The notes: generated by a model from the letters alone, not told the origin. A stretch of 64,000 nucleotides of DNA from Streptomyces sp. ISL-100 (GCF_018614615.1 NZ_JAGGOK010000050.1:62001-126000); one strand, 5' to 3'. Shown: positions 32,432 to 41,226, counted from the stretch's first letter. Numbers and translations: made by a program.

Positions 32432-33834
32432 CAGTGCAGGAACTGAACGGCTACGCCCCCCTGGTGGTGGTAGCGGCCCTGACCCTCATCACCATCTGGG
32501 CGGTGATCTGGATAGTCCGCTACGCCCTGGCGGACAAGATGACGCGGGCCAGCATCCGGCAGGCAGTGCGGGTGCGCTGGACTTGGAAGCGGCTCGCGCC
32601 GATGGCCGGTCTGTCGGTCACAGACAAGACGCCCACCCCACTGGCGGCGTTCTCCACCACTGAGGGCAAGACGCCGAAACCGCGGGTCCTCATCCCGGCC
32701 CTGAAGGTGAAGCCCGACCAGTTCGGGATCGTCGGGCGGGCCAACTGCCTGCCCAAGGTCAGCTTGGATGAATTCCAGAAGGCCGCCCCGTATCTGGCGG
32801 ACGCCTGGCGCTGTGAACGGGTTTCAGTCCTGCCGGACGGCCCCGGCCAGGTGATCATCCGTGGCGTGCGCGTGGACCCGCTCACCACCCGAACCGAACA
32901 CGTCCCCACCGGTGCGGTGCCCAAGAAGGCTGCCATCTGGGACCTTGGGGTGGACGAGTACGCCCAGCCCGTGGTGGTGGACCTGTCCCAGGTGCCGGGC
33001 GTGACCGTGGCCGGCCTTCCCGGCTTCGGCAAGACCTCGCTCATCAACCGTCTGATCTGCGACTGGGCGCCCTCGCCCGCAATCCAGTTCGTCGGCTTCG
33101 ACGGCAAGGTGTCCAAGGCGCACGAAGGCGACTACGCCGACCTGGTGAAGCGCATGTTCGCCTTCGTCGGGGACGACCTGGAGGACGCGAACAAGCTGTT
33201 CAACCGCCTCGTGGACCTGCGCCGGGCCCGCTCCTCCTCCATCCGTGCCGTGCTCGGCGTGAAGAGCATGTGGGATGTCGGTCCCTCCGCCGCGTGGCCG
33301 CTGGTCGTGGTGGTCATCGACGAAGCGCACACGTTCTTCCGCGACTACAAGGGCAGCGACCCCAAGACGAAGAAGCTCGCGGCGCTGGCGGCGGAGAACG
33401 CCCGGCTCGTGGAAGACCTGGTCAAGAAGGGCCGCAGCGTCGGCATCCTCGTCATCCTGGCCACACAGAAGTCCACGGGTGACGCCATCCCCACGTTCAT
33501 CCGTGACGTGTGCCCGGTCGGCCTGTCCTTCGCGCAGAAGACCGCCGAAGCCTCGGTCGCCGCGCTGGGAGAGGACATCCGTAACTGGGACGACGCCAAC
33601 CCCATCAACCTCCAGGACCCGGCCTATGTCGGCGTCGCCTCCATGAGCCACCAGTCACGCCCCGGCTTCGCCCGCATCCGCACCCCCTACGTGGCCGACG
33701 CCGACGCAGCACAGATCGCTGACGAGACCGCCCACCTCACCTACGACCCCGCCGAACTCCTCGAAGCGGTCATGGGCCCGCGCGTGTGGGACGCCCCGGT
33801 GGACATGACGAAGCCCGACGCACAGGCAGCCTGA
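32428..33834 (+). CDS. FtsK/SpoIIIE-type DNA translocase (TraB/TraSA-like)
   Basis: 468 residues. An N-terminal hydrophobic segment (residues ~10-31) anchors the protein; the ATPase has Walker A GLPGFGKTS (~196-204) and Walker B VVVVIDEAH (~293-301), with the ATQKSTGDAIP motif following. This is the actinomycete transfer protein that moves double-stranded plasmid DNA between mycelia as a hexameric motor, the key conjugation gene of AICEs. GTG start overlaps the previous stop (GTGA). A ribosome site with GGGAGGTGA precedes the next gene. Confidence 0.9.
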   Translation: MTVQELNGYAPLVVVAALTLITIWAVIWIVRYALADKMTRASIRQAVRVRWTWKRLAPMAGLSVTDKTPTPLAAFSTTEGKTPKPRVLIPALKVKPDQFGIVGRANCLPKVSLDEFQKAAPYLADAWRCERVSVLPDGPGQVIIRGVRVDPLTTRTEHVPTGAVPKKAAIWDLGVDEYAQPVVVDLSQVPGVTVAGLPGFGKTSLINRLICDWAPSPAIQFVGFDGKVSKAHEGDYADLVKRMFAFVGDDLEDANKLFNRLVDLRRARSSSIRAVLGVKSMWDVGPSAAWPLVVVVIDEAHTFFRDYKGSDPKTKKLAALAAENARLVEDLVKKGRSVGILVILATQKSTGDAIPTFIRDVCPVGLSFAQKTAEASVAALGEDIRNWDDANPINLQDPAYVGVASMSHQSRPGFARIRTPYVADADAAQIADETAHLTYDPAELLEAVMGPRVWDAPVDMTKPDAQAA

Positions 33835-33882
33835 CCCCAACACCCCTGCACCTACGAATCACTTGAAGGGAGGTGAATCCTC

Positions 33883-34617
33883 ATGAATGAGGACCGGATC
33901 ACTCAGCGCACGGTGACCGTGGTCATGGTCGTCATCGCCGCCCTCGCGTTCGTCTTCTCCTTCGGTAACGTCTGGGCGCTGGCCCTGCGGCTCGGCGTCC
34001 CCGGCCCGATCGCCCCCCTGATCGCGCCCATGGTGGACCTGTCCGTGGTCGGGCTCCTGGTGGCCCTGCGCTACCTGTCCCTGCGCGGCGTCCCGCCCGA
34101 GGAGATGAAGGCGGCCACACGCCTCATGCACGTCTCCGGACTGCTGACCCTGGCCCTCAACATCGCGGAACCCATCGCCGCCGGACACTACGGACGCGCC
34201 GCCGTGGACGCGGTCGCCCCGCTCCTCCTCCTCGGATGGGGCACGGTCGGCCCCGGCCTCCTGCGCCACTTCCACGCCGTAACCGCGACCGCCCCGGCAC
34301 CTTCCCCGGCCCCGGCCGAGGTGACCGACCCAGCCCCGGCGGCTGTCCCTGTCGAGACGGCACCGGAACCTGTGCCCGCCGTGGTCGATACGTCGCAACC
34401 GGTGCCCGCTCCCATCCCCGCCGCACCCGCGCCAGTGCCCGTCACACCTGCGGCACCTGCGGTGAAGGTCCCTGAGCCGCTTCTTGAAGAAGCCCGCTCC
34501 ATCGCCGCGTCCCACCACACGGAGCACGGCGAGACCATCACTGCCGCCCAGCTCAAGCGACGGCTCGGCATCGGCCTGCCCATGGCCAACGCCCTGCACG
34601 CGGCCCTGTCCGCCTGA
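33883..34617 (+). CDS. DUF2637/SpdB-like membrane protein
   Basis: 244 residues. About four hydrophobic segments fill residues ~10-125 (VTVVMVVIAALAFVFSFGNV, APLIAPMVDLSVVGLLVALRYLSL, ...), then a long Pro/Ala/Val-rich linker, and a C-terminal winged-helix-like end (ITAAQLKRRLGIGLPMANALHAAL). This plan matches DUF2637 proteins of Streptomyces conjugative elements, thought to work with TraB in intramycelial spread. It has its own strong ribosome site and follows TraB after 48 bp. Confidence 0.82.
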   Translation: MNEDRITQRTVTVVMVVIAALAFVFSFGNVWALALRLGVPGPIAPLIAPMVDLSVVGLLVALRYLSLRGVPPEEMKAATRLMHVSGLLTLALNIAEPIAAGHYGRAAVDAVAPLLLLGWGTVGPGLLRHFHAVTATAPAPSPAPAEVTDPAPAAVPVETAPEPVPAVVDTSQPVPAPIPAAPAPVPVTPAAPAVKVPEPLLEEARSIAASHHTEHGETITAAQLKRRLGIGLPMANALHAALSA

Positions 34618-34674
34618 CCTTCCGCCGGCCTTCCCGGCAAGCCCCGTCTCCCTGCCCTATCGGGCTCCATCAGT

Positions 34675-34720
34675 GACGCCCCGAACGGCACGTGCCGCGT
34701 TCAGCGCCGTTCGGGGCGTC
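34675..34720 (+). terminator. Long hairpin between spdB-like and rep genes
   Basis: Perfect 15-bp stem GACGCCCCGAACGGC (34675-34689) / GCCGTTCGGGGCGTC (34706-34720), 16-nt loop, 32 nt before the rep start. It could terminate upstream transcription or act as an attenuator for rep. Confidence 0.65.
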
Positions 34721-34752
34721 GACCACTCAACCCACAAGGGGGCTATTCCAGT

Positions 34753-36219
34753 ATGAACCGGACACCGATTCTGCGCCACATCATCAGCCCCGCCGTACGG
34801 GACCTGGTGGAACTGGCCAACCTCGACAACTTCGACCGCGTCACCGAACAAGTCCGCAACCTGCGCGGCTGCACCCGCCCCGTCAACCTCGTCGGCTGGA
34901 CCACCACCACCGACACGGCGACCAACACTGTTCTGCGCTCCTACTCCACTGCTGACGAACCCACCGGACGGCTCCTGACCGCGTGCGGCAACCGCCGCTC
35001 GTCGCGCTGCCCGGCCTGCTCCCGCCTCTACGCCGCCGACACCTACCACCTGATCAAGGCCGGGCTGTCCGGCGGCAAGACCGTTGCCGAAAGCGTCCGC
35101 ACCCACCCCCGCGTCTTCGCCACCTTCACCGCCCCCTCCTTCGGCCCCGTCCACAACCGCCCCACCACCCCCACGGGCAAGCGCCTGCCCTGCCGCTGCG
35201 GCGAACACCACCCCGAAGACGCCCCCATCCTCGGCACACCGCTCAACCCCGCCACCTACGACTACACGGGCGCCGTGCTCTGGAACGCCCACGCCGGTGC
35301 CCTGTGGGCCCGCTTCACCATCTACCTCCGCCGCGAGCTGGCCGCCCACCTCGGCATGACACAGAAAGCGCTGAAGGCTGCCCTTCGAATCTCGTTCGCC
35401 AAGGTTGCCGAGTACCAAGAACGCGGCCTGGTCCACTTCCACGCCGTCATCCGCTTCGACGGCCCCGACGGACACACCACTGCGCCCCCCGCCTGGGCCA
35501 CCGTTGACGCACTGGATCACGCCGTGAAAGAGGCCGCCCGGCGCGCCGTGCTCACCGTCGAATCCGACACCGTTGGTGATCACCGCATCGCCTGGGGCGA
35601 GAGGATCGACGTACGCGAAATCACCGCCCTCGGTGACGGCGAACTCACCGATCAGAAGGTGGCTGGCTATGTCGCCAAGTACGCCACCAAGAGCGCCGAG
35701 GGCTCCGGCACCGTAGACCGCTCGTTGGTCTGCCACCCCTGCGGCGGACGCGGCTACCTGCGCGGCCCGGACAACTTCCGGGACCTGTGTACCGACTGCG
35801 ACGGCACGGGGCAGGCCGAACCGCTCAAGGACCTCCGCGTGCAGCGCCACGTACGCCAGATGATCCACACCGCCTGGGCGCTCGGCCACCTGCCGGAATT
35901 CGCGGAACTCAAGCTCTGGAAGTGGGCCCACATGCTCGGATTCCGCGGCCACTTCTCCACCAAATCCCGCGCCTACTCCACCACCCTCGGGGCACTGCGC
36001 GACGTACGCCGCACCTGGCGCACCGAACAGGCCCGTGCCCGCGCCGGCCTTCCCGCCCCCGACGAAAACACCACCCTCGTCACCGAATCCTCCTGGCAAT
36101 ACCTCGCCTCGGGCTACCGCCCCGGCGAAGAGCTCCTCGCTGCCCAAGCCCGCCACGAGATCACACAAGCCCGCGAGCATGCCGAATGCGCCAAGACAGA
36201 GGGAGAGGTCTGGCAGTGA
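34753..36219 (+). CDS. Replication initiator, RepSA-like
   Basis: 488 residues. Motifs: Cys-rich N-terminus (CGNRRSSRCPACSR), the HUH-type metal site GLVHFHAVIRFDG with His228/His230, and a Tyr-containing motif VAGYVAKYATKSAEG (Tyr306/Tyr310) expected to nick DNA; a second zinc ribbon CHPCGGRGYLR...CTDCDGTG lies at ~325-355. This is the rolling-circle initiator family of pSAM2-like elements. AAGGGGGC precedes the start. The stop overlaps the 36216 gene (GTGA). The origin is probably in or near the coding region or the 29-30.6 kb region. Confidence 0.85.
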   Translation: MNRTPILRHIISPAVRDLVELANLDNFDRVTEQVRNLRGCTRPVNLVGWTTTTDTATNTVLRSYSTADEPTGRLLTACGNRRSSRCPACSRLYAADTYHLIKAGLSGGKTVAESVRTHPRVFATFTAPSFGPVHNRPTTPTGKRLPCRCGEHHPEDAPILGTPLNPATYDYTGAVLWNAHAGALWARFTIYLRRELAAHLGMTQKALKAALRISFAKVAEYQERGLVHFHAVIRFDGPDGHTTAPPAWATVDALDHAVKEAARRAVLTVESDTVGDHRIAWGERIDVREITALGDGELTDQKVAGYVAKYATKSAEGSGTVDRSLVCHPCGGRGYLRGPDNFRDLCTDCDGTGQAEPLKDLRVQRHVRQMIHTAWALGHLPEFAELKLWKWAHMLGFRGHFSTKSRAYSTTLGALRDVRRTWRTEQARARAGLPAPDENTTLVTESSWQYLASGYRPGEELLAAQARHEITQAREHAECAKTEGEVWQ

Positions 36220-36368
36220 CCACCGCTGTTAAGCATCCCGAATGCTCTCGGCCCCGTGAGGATGACCCTGTCGCCCAGCTCATCGAGGCGTGGGCAGCGC
36301 GACATGCGAAAGCTGCCCCCCGCTTGGGCGAGGGACAGCTTGAGACACTGCGAGACCTGTTTCAGTGA
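36216..36368 (+). CDS. 50-aa AICE protein next to integrase (paralogue of 24555)
   Basis: GTG start overlapping the rep stop. The helical part LIEAWAARHAKAAPRL and following QLETLRDLF align with the 37-aa protein at the opposite element end. The position between rep and int is where pSAM2-type AICEs keep xis, so this is the best candidate for an excisionase or recombination directionality factor, but there is no helix-turn-helix to confirm it. It overlaps the convergent integrase gene by 7 bp. Confidence 0.6.
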   Translation: MTTAVKHPECSRPREDDPVAQLIEAWAARHAKAAPRLGEGQLETLRDLFQ

Positions 36369-37984
36369 GGCGCCCGGAAGACTGGCTCCAACAGGTCGGG
36401 GTCGAACTGGCTGCTGCGCGCACGCCCCTTCGGAAGCGGATGGATGATCACCGCTTGCAGGACCGTCGCCGCTGCTTTGCGCTTCTGGCGCATGTCGAAC
36501 TCGTCCCACTTCTCACGGGTGAAACCGGCAAGGAAGTTCTTGGCGGCCTGCTCGGCGTAGAACTCGGTGCGGTCCTTCTGGGACTCGCTGATCTGTGCAT
36601 CGTTGCTGTCCCGGAACTCCAGGTACTCAGCCAGACTGAACGTCCCCGCGTCATAGCTGTTCTTGATTTCCTGGCGCTTGGCCAATAGCGCCTGCAACGT
36701 CTCTTCGCCGTACCACGTCTTCTCGTCGGGCTGCATGGCAGAGAACTGCTCTTCCAGCACCTTGATAACCACTAGCTCTATGGCCTTGTCCACGTAGTCA
36801 GCCCGGCGGCTCACCTTGTTGCAGCGTGGCTCACCGCACCGGTACCGGTCTTGCTTATTCGTCCCGCCGGGGCCCATGCCCTTGATCTTCGCCAGACACA
36901 TGTTCCCCTTCTCGTCCACGTACCCACACCGCGCGATGTTGGTCAGGAAGAAGCGTCGGGTGGCCTCCGCGATCTCTCGGTAATCCTTCTTTCCTTCCCG
37001 CTTGACCTTGTCGCGGAAGCGGGAAGTTGCCGTATCTCCATCCAGGTTGAACCACACGCTGCACCGCCCAATGAGCTTGTACCACTCCTCTGGCGTGCAG
37101 ATGGTGTCCCACTCGCCTACGACCGGTTCACCGGTCTTCGGGTCGGCCACCAGCTCGCCGTTGATCATCCTGTATCCGCAGAGAGCCGGGTTCGTGAGCA
37201 TGTACTGAACCGGGGTGACGGCCCACTTGTTTCCCCGGTTCGTCAGATAGCCGCTCTTGTCCAGGTGCGCGACGATGCTGGTCCACGCCTTGCCCGCCAA
37301 GGCAAGATCGACTGCCTCGCGCAGAACCTTGGCTTCCTTCGGTTCCAGCTTCTCGTTCACCAAACGCCCGGTCTTGGGGTCTGGCCCCTTCCACCCGAAG
37401 CGGCGCGGCCCGGTTGGCTTCCCCTCCAACGCCTGGTCCCGCACATTGCGCTTGACCCTGCGCTTGACCTTGACTACTTCGCGCTCGCCCATGGCGGAAG
37501 TCAGCAGACCCCGGATCATCTCGGCGTCGCTGTGCACGTCCAAGACGGTCTTGGTATCGGTCACGCCGTACAGTCCGCGCTTGTCGACAGTGAGCGCCCG
37601 GTGCAGTCGTAGGTAGTCCTCGGGGAGTCGCACAACGCGCTCCTCCTCCACGACGAAGATGCCGTGGATGGGATAGCCCTCCTCGACCTGGCGGGCTCGA
37701 AGGTCGCGTACCAACCGCAAGAAGGCCGGCCGCTCGATGTCCGGGTCTGCTGCCGTGATGTGGTTGTCCGTGTACCGGTAGAGGATCGCGCACCCGTGCT
37801 GCTGGGCGAACTCGTCGCAGTTGCGGTGCTGGCGGGATACGCCGATCTCGTTGCGCTTGTCCCTGGTGATCCGGGCGTACGAACAGCATGGCTTGCGGCC
37901 GTCCAGCCACTCCTCGAAGGTTCGGCCCTCGTCAAGTGCCTGTTGTAGGTCGGGATGTATCTGCCACTTGGAAGACGCCTTCAC
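36362..37984 (-). CDS. Large serine integrase (serine recombinase family)
   Basis: 540 residues from a GTG (GAGAGG about 10 nt upstream). Order: N-terminal resolvase domain (~30-170) with CCSYARITRDKRNEIGVSRQ and the arginine motifs EEERVVRLPEDY (DRLxR equivalent); recombinase domain with KRRVKRNVRDQALEGKPTGPRRFGWK and LREAVDLALAGKAWTSIVAHL; zinc ribbon with CGYVDEKGNMC...YRCGEPRC; and a C-terminal coiled coil. In the family alignment the catalytic Ser of YARxS is Thr40 here. It is encoded 49 bp from the attR core and reads away from it, the normal layout for an element integrase, and is the only recombinase in the AICE. Confidence 0.9.
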   Translation of the reverse strand: MKASSKWQIHPDLQQALDEGRTFEEWLDGRKPCCSYARITRDKRNEIGVSRQHRNCDEFAQQHGCAILYRYTDNHITAADPDIERPAFLRLVRDLRARQVEEGYPIHGIFVVEEERVVRLPEDYLRLHRALTVDKRGLYGVTDTKTVLDVHSDAEMIRGLLTSAMGEREVVKVKRRVKRNVRDQALEGKPTGPRRFGWKGPDPKTGRLVNEKLEPKEAKVLREAVDLALAGKAWTSIVAHLDKSGYLTNRGNKWAVTPVQYMLTNPALCGYRMINGELVADPKTGEPVVGEWDTICTPEEWYKLIGRCSVWFNLDGDTATSRFRDKVKREGKKDYREIAEATRRFFLTNIARCGYVDEKGNMCLAKIKGMGPGGTNKQDRYRCGEPRCNKVSRRADYVDKAIELVVIKVLEEQFSAMQPDEKTWYGEETLQALLAKRQEIKNSYDAGTFSLAEYLEFRDSNDAQISESQKDRTEFYAEQAAKNFLAGFTREKWDEFDMRQKRKAAATVLQAVIIHPLPKGRARSSQFDPDLLEPVFRAPH

Positions 37985-38009
37985 CGCTGCTAGCCTCTCG
38001 CCGTCAGGT

Positions 38010-38038
38010 CAAGTACCTGGGCGATAGTAGCCCGTCAG
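38010..38038 (+). other. attR: arm and core of the AICE right end
   Basis: The element-side arm CAAGTACCTG (38010-38019) is the exact reverse complement of 24507-24516. The core CGTCAG is 38033-38038; fruA resumes with CTACATGG. In the closed circle the arms would flank 16 nt: a candidate attP dyad. Confidence 0.75.
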
Positions 38039-39098
38039 CTACATGGTCCCGTTCGTGGCCGCAGGCGGCCTCCTCATAGCCCTGGGCTTCGCCATCGGCG
38101 GCTACGAGATCAACAAGGCCCCCTCGGTCATCGAGCACTTCGCCTGGACGGACACCACCAGCTGGGCCGCGCTGATGTTCCAGATCGGAGGCGTGGCCTT
38201 CGGCTTCCTGGTACCGGTCCTGGCCGGCTACATCGCGTACGGAATGGCGGACAGGCCAGGCCTGGTCCCCGGCTTCGTAGGCGGCGCAATCGCTGTATCC
38301 ATCAACGCCGGCTTCCTGGGCGGACTGGTGGCGGGCCTCATCGCGGGCGCGGTAGTGATGGCGATCCAGAAGCTGAAGGTCCCGACCCCACTCCGCGGCA
38401 TCATGCCGGTGGTGGTGATCCCCCTGATCTCCTCGATCATCGTCGGCTTCCTGATGTTCCTGGTGATCGGCGAGCCGATCGCGAAACTGCAGAGCGCGCT
38501 CACCGACTGGCTGTCCAGCCTCTCCGGCGCCAACGCGATCATCCTCGGCGTCATCCTCGGCCTGATGATGGCGTTCGATCTCGGCGGCCCGCTCAACAAG
38601 GTCGCCTACGCCTTCGCGGTAGGCGGTCTCGCCAACCCCAACGAGGGCAGCCTCAAGGTCATGGCCGCCGTCATGGCAGCCGGCATGGTCCCGCCCCTCG
38701 CGATGGCGCTGGCCACGACCGTACGCCGCAGGCTCTTCACCAAGGCGGAGCGCGAGAACGGCAAGGCGGCCTGGGTGCTGGGCGCGTCGTTCATCACCGA
38801 GGGAGCGATCCCGTTCGCAGCGGCGGACCCGCTGCGCGTGATCCCGGCGGCGATGGCCGGCGGCGCGGTGACCGGCGCCCTGTCGATGGCCTTCGAGTGC
38901 ACGCTGCGCGCCCCGCACGGCGGCATCTTCGTGGTCCCGCTGATCGGCAACCCGTTCCTCTACCTGATCGCCATCCTGGCCGGAACGGCGGTCAGCACAG
39001 CCCTGGTAATCCTCCTCAAGGGCCTGCGCAAAACACCCCAGCCCACAACCGCCGGCCACGCCCCCACCCAGCCCGACAAGGTCGCGGTAGCGGCCTGA
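38037..39098 (+). pseudogene. fruA: fruA 3' part (PTS fructose EIIC domain), displaced by AICE
   Basis: 353 codons in the frame that continues FruA: SYMVPFVAAGGLLIALGF..., with 8-10 membrane helices, the conserved PTS-IIC region SFITEGAIPFAAADPLRVIP and a soluble tail. An upstream stop (TAG at 38028-38030) and the lack of a ribosome site before ATG 38043 mean it is probably not translated while the element is integrated. Rejoined to 23461-24509 it gives ~702 residues, the usual size for an actinomycete EIIABC fructose permease. Confidence 0.92.
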
Positions 39099-39126
39099 CA
39101 CCACCAGGGTCGACGCACCGTCACCG

Positions 39127-39906
39127 TCACCGCACCCGCGCGCGAAGCTCCATCGCTTCGCGCGCGGCGCGTTCCGTTTCGTACACCTCGCACATGTGGC
39201 GGCCGTCCGGCGTCGCCGTGTGCTCGACCTCCCAGAGGCTGACCTCGCTGTTGTCGCACAGCAGGAACGCGTGCTCGTACAGCGTGAAGCCGGCGTCCCG
39301 GCCTTCCACGCTGCACTGGCGGCCGAAGGCCTGCGTGATCTGGTGGGCGACGGCGCCGCTCAGACGCAGTGCGATGTCCTGCCCGGGCCGCCCGGCGTTC
39401 TCGGCGCGCCGGAGGACCCGGCGTGCGTGGTCGGCGGATTCGTCCGGGATGAAGATGCGCCGGGCAGCGGCCGGCCGCGTGGCCATGAGCGTGGCAAGGA
39501 TTTCGAGGTCGGCGTCAAGCTCGGCGTCCCCGCCGTCCGGGTCGCGCCCGTCCGCATCCCCACCGGGCACCCCGAAGGCCTCCGCGCCGCCAGGGCTCGG
39601 CAGTCTGGACGCGGCCAGCCGGACCTCCGCCGCCTCCGCGTACAGCTCGTGCTGCGTGGAGCCGTCGCGCCCCGCGTTGTGCGCCAGCTCCCACAACACG
39701 AGCGAGGTGCCGTCAGCCAGCAGGAACGCATGCTTGAACGTCTCGCGGTGCAGCCCCGCGCTGTGGTGCGAGGAGTGCAGGGACGTGCTGTGTGCCAGCG
39801 CCGATTCGAGCCGCTCCACAGTCGCGTCGGGCAGGTCGAACGAGTTGAGTGCGCGCCCCAGGAGTCGCTCGAGGTGCTCCTCGGTTGTCTCGTACGGATC
39901 GCTCAA
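39127..39906 (-). CDS. Streptomyces conserved protein, DUF6227-like
   Basis: 259 residues from a TTG with GGAG 7 nt upstream; the GTG at 40011 in the same frame adds a poorly ordered N-terminus. Conserved-looking parts are HLERLLGRALNSFDLPD, LHSSHHSAGLHRETFKHAFLLADGTSLVLWEL and, near the C-terminus, a similar FTLYEHAFLLCDNSEVSLWEVEH, which suggests two related halves. A gene of this family follows fruA in S. coelicolor as well, supporting synteny. Function unknown. It is convergent with fruA. Confidence 0.8.
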   Translation of the reverse strand: MSDPYETTEEHLERLLGRALNSFDLPDATVERLESALAHSTSLHSSHHSAGLHRETFKHAFLLADGTSLVLWELAHNAGRDGSTQHELYAEAAEVRLAASRLPSPGGAEAFGVPGGDADGRDPDGGDAELDADLEILATLMATRPAAARRIFIPDESADHARRVLRRAENAGRPGQDIALRLSGAVAHQITQAFGRQCSVEGRDAGFTLYEHAFLLCDNSEVSLWEVEHTATPDGRHMCEVYETERAAREAMELRARVR

Positions 39907-40050
39907 GGGTTTCTCCAGGCCGTCGCCGCTTGTTACTTGCCGAGTGCTCAACGTAGCCCCTGGGTCTGACAACGTCGCCGGGGTTGAGCAAAACGAAGGG
40001 GGCGCACCCAAGGTTCCCGCGCCTCCTGGCCAACTCGCCCCGCCAGTACG

Positions 40051-41133
40051 TCAGTAGAGGTCCCGGTACGCCGGGTAAACACCCCCGGGCCCCTCCACCC
40101 CCTCCGCCGCCAGCACGGCTTTCACCACCGCACGGGTCAGCGTGTCCGCACCCGCCCCCAGTACCTCGTTGAGGGCGGCCGCCCCGGCGTGCGCCGCGAA
40201 AGCGGGCTCCGCCGACCCTGCCAACAGCGGTTTCGTACCCGTAGCGAGCGCGAAAACGGTGTCCCCGTCGGTGAGCAGATGCACGGGCCGCACGGCGCGC
40301 GCGAGCCCGTCGTGCGCCGTACCGGCGAGCTTCTGCGCCTGCGCGCGGGTCAGCTCGGCATCCGTGGCGACAACAGCCAGGGTGGTGTTCAACGGGGGAA
40401 GCGCGGCACCATCCGCCCGCCGCTGGGTCTCCACCCGCGCGTCGGCCAGCCTGAGCTGCGCCGCCGCGTGCACCTCCGCCGCCGGATACTCGCACCGACC
40501 GTCGAAGTAGCTCCCGTAGAGCACCCCCGTCAGCGGATCGACGGCCGAACCGGCGGCGTTGACGACCACGAGCGCCCCCACCGTGGCACCCGAGTCCAGC
40601 ATCACGGAGGCCGTGCCGACGCCGCCCTTCATCGCTCCCGCGACCGCACCCGTTCCCGCACCCACCCCGCCCTGCGCCACGGGCGCCCCGAGGTCCGTAC
40701 GCGCGGCGTCCTCGGCGGCGGCCCGTCCCGTCGCGTCGTCCGGCCTGGCCCGCCAGTCGCCTCCGCGCCCCAGGTCGAAGAGGCAGGCGGCCGGGACGAC
40801 CGGCACCACCTGCGCCGGGCCGGGCCCGACCCGGAAGCCCCGGCCCTGGTCCTCCAGCCAGGCCATCACCCCGGAAGCGGCGTCGAGACCGAAGGCGCTG
40901 CCGCCCGTCAGAACGATGGCGTCCACGCGCTGAACCAGATTGCGCGGGTCAAGGGCGTCCGTCTCGCGGGTGCCCGGGCCACCGCCCCGGACATCCACGG
41001 CTGCGACCGCCCCGCCCTCCGGCGCCAGCACGACGGTGGTGCCGCTCAGCGCCCGGTCACCCGGCACGTTCGCGTGGCCGACCCGCAGTCCGGCCACATC
41101 GGTCAGGGCGTCCGCCCTCGTCTGGTGTCCCAT
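40051..41133 (-). CDS. P1-family peptidase (DmpA/aminopeptidase-like Ntn hydrolase)
   Basis: 360 residues from ATG 41133 (AGGA 5 nt upstream). LTDVAGLRVGHANV is the family N-terminus; GGSAFGLDAASGVMAWLE follows; the autoprocessing site is expected at KGGVGTASV, where Thr/Ser becomes the N-terminal nucleophile. Family members include L-aminopeptidase/D-esterase DmpA and beta-aminopeptidases. It is divergent from the 74-aa protein gene. Confidence 0.85.
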   Translation of the reverse strand: MGHQTRADALTDVAGLRVGHANVPGDRALSGTTVVLAPEGGAVAAVDVRGGGPGTRETDALDPRNLVQRVDAIVLTGGSAFGLDAASGVMAWLEDQGRGFRVGPGPAQVVPVVPAACLFDLGRGGDWRARPDDATGRAAAEDAARTDLGAPVAQGGVGAGTGAVAGAMKGGVGTASVMLDSGATVGALVVVNAAGSAVDPLTGVLYGSYFDGRCEYPAAEVHAAAQLRLADARVETQRRADGAALPPLNTTLAVVATDAELTRAQAQKLAGTAHDGLARAVRPVHLLTDGDTVFALATGTKPLLAGSAEPAFAAHAGAAALNEVLGAGADTLTRAVVKAVLAAEGVEGPGGVYPAYRDLY

Positions 41134-41226
41134 GAAGTCCTGCGTATCACGGGAGAATCCCCAGCAGGGCATGGCCGCGGAGACTGCCGGCGTACCCGCA
41201 CGGGCCGTCCGCCGTACCCTGGAAAC

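Larger units (their letters stand above)
24510..38038. mobile_element. Integrative and conjugative element (AICE) inserted in fruA
   Basis: About 13.5 kb, bounded by CGTCAG. It carries the standard AICE modules: a replication initiator (34753), an FtsK/TraB-type DNA translocase (32428), a DUF2637/SpdB-like membrane protein (33883), GntR (31275) and XRE (25104) regulators, and an integrase (36362) next to the right end. Unlike pSAM2-like elements, the integrase is a large serine recombinase and the target is a protein gene instead of a tRNA. Joining the flanks at the core regenerates GGC-GTC-AGC-TAC-ATG and an open fruA frame, the strongest evidence for the boundaries. Base composition looks less GC-biased than the chromosome, especially at 25-26.5 and 29.7-31.4 kb. 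Confidence 0.92.
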
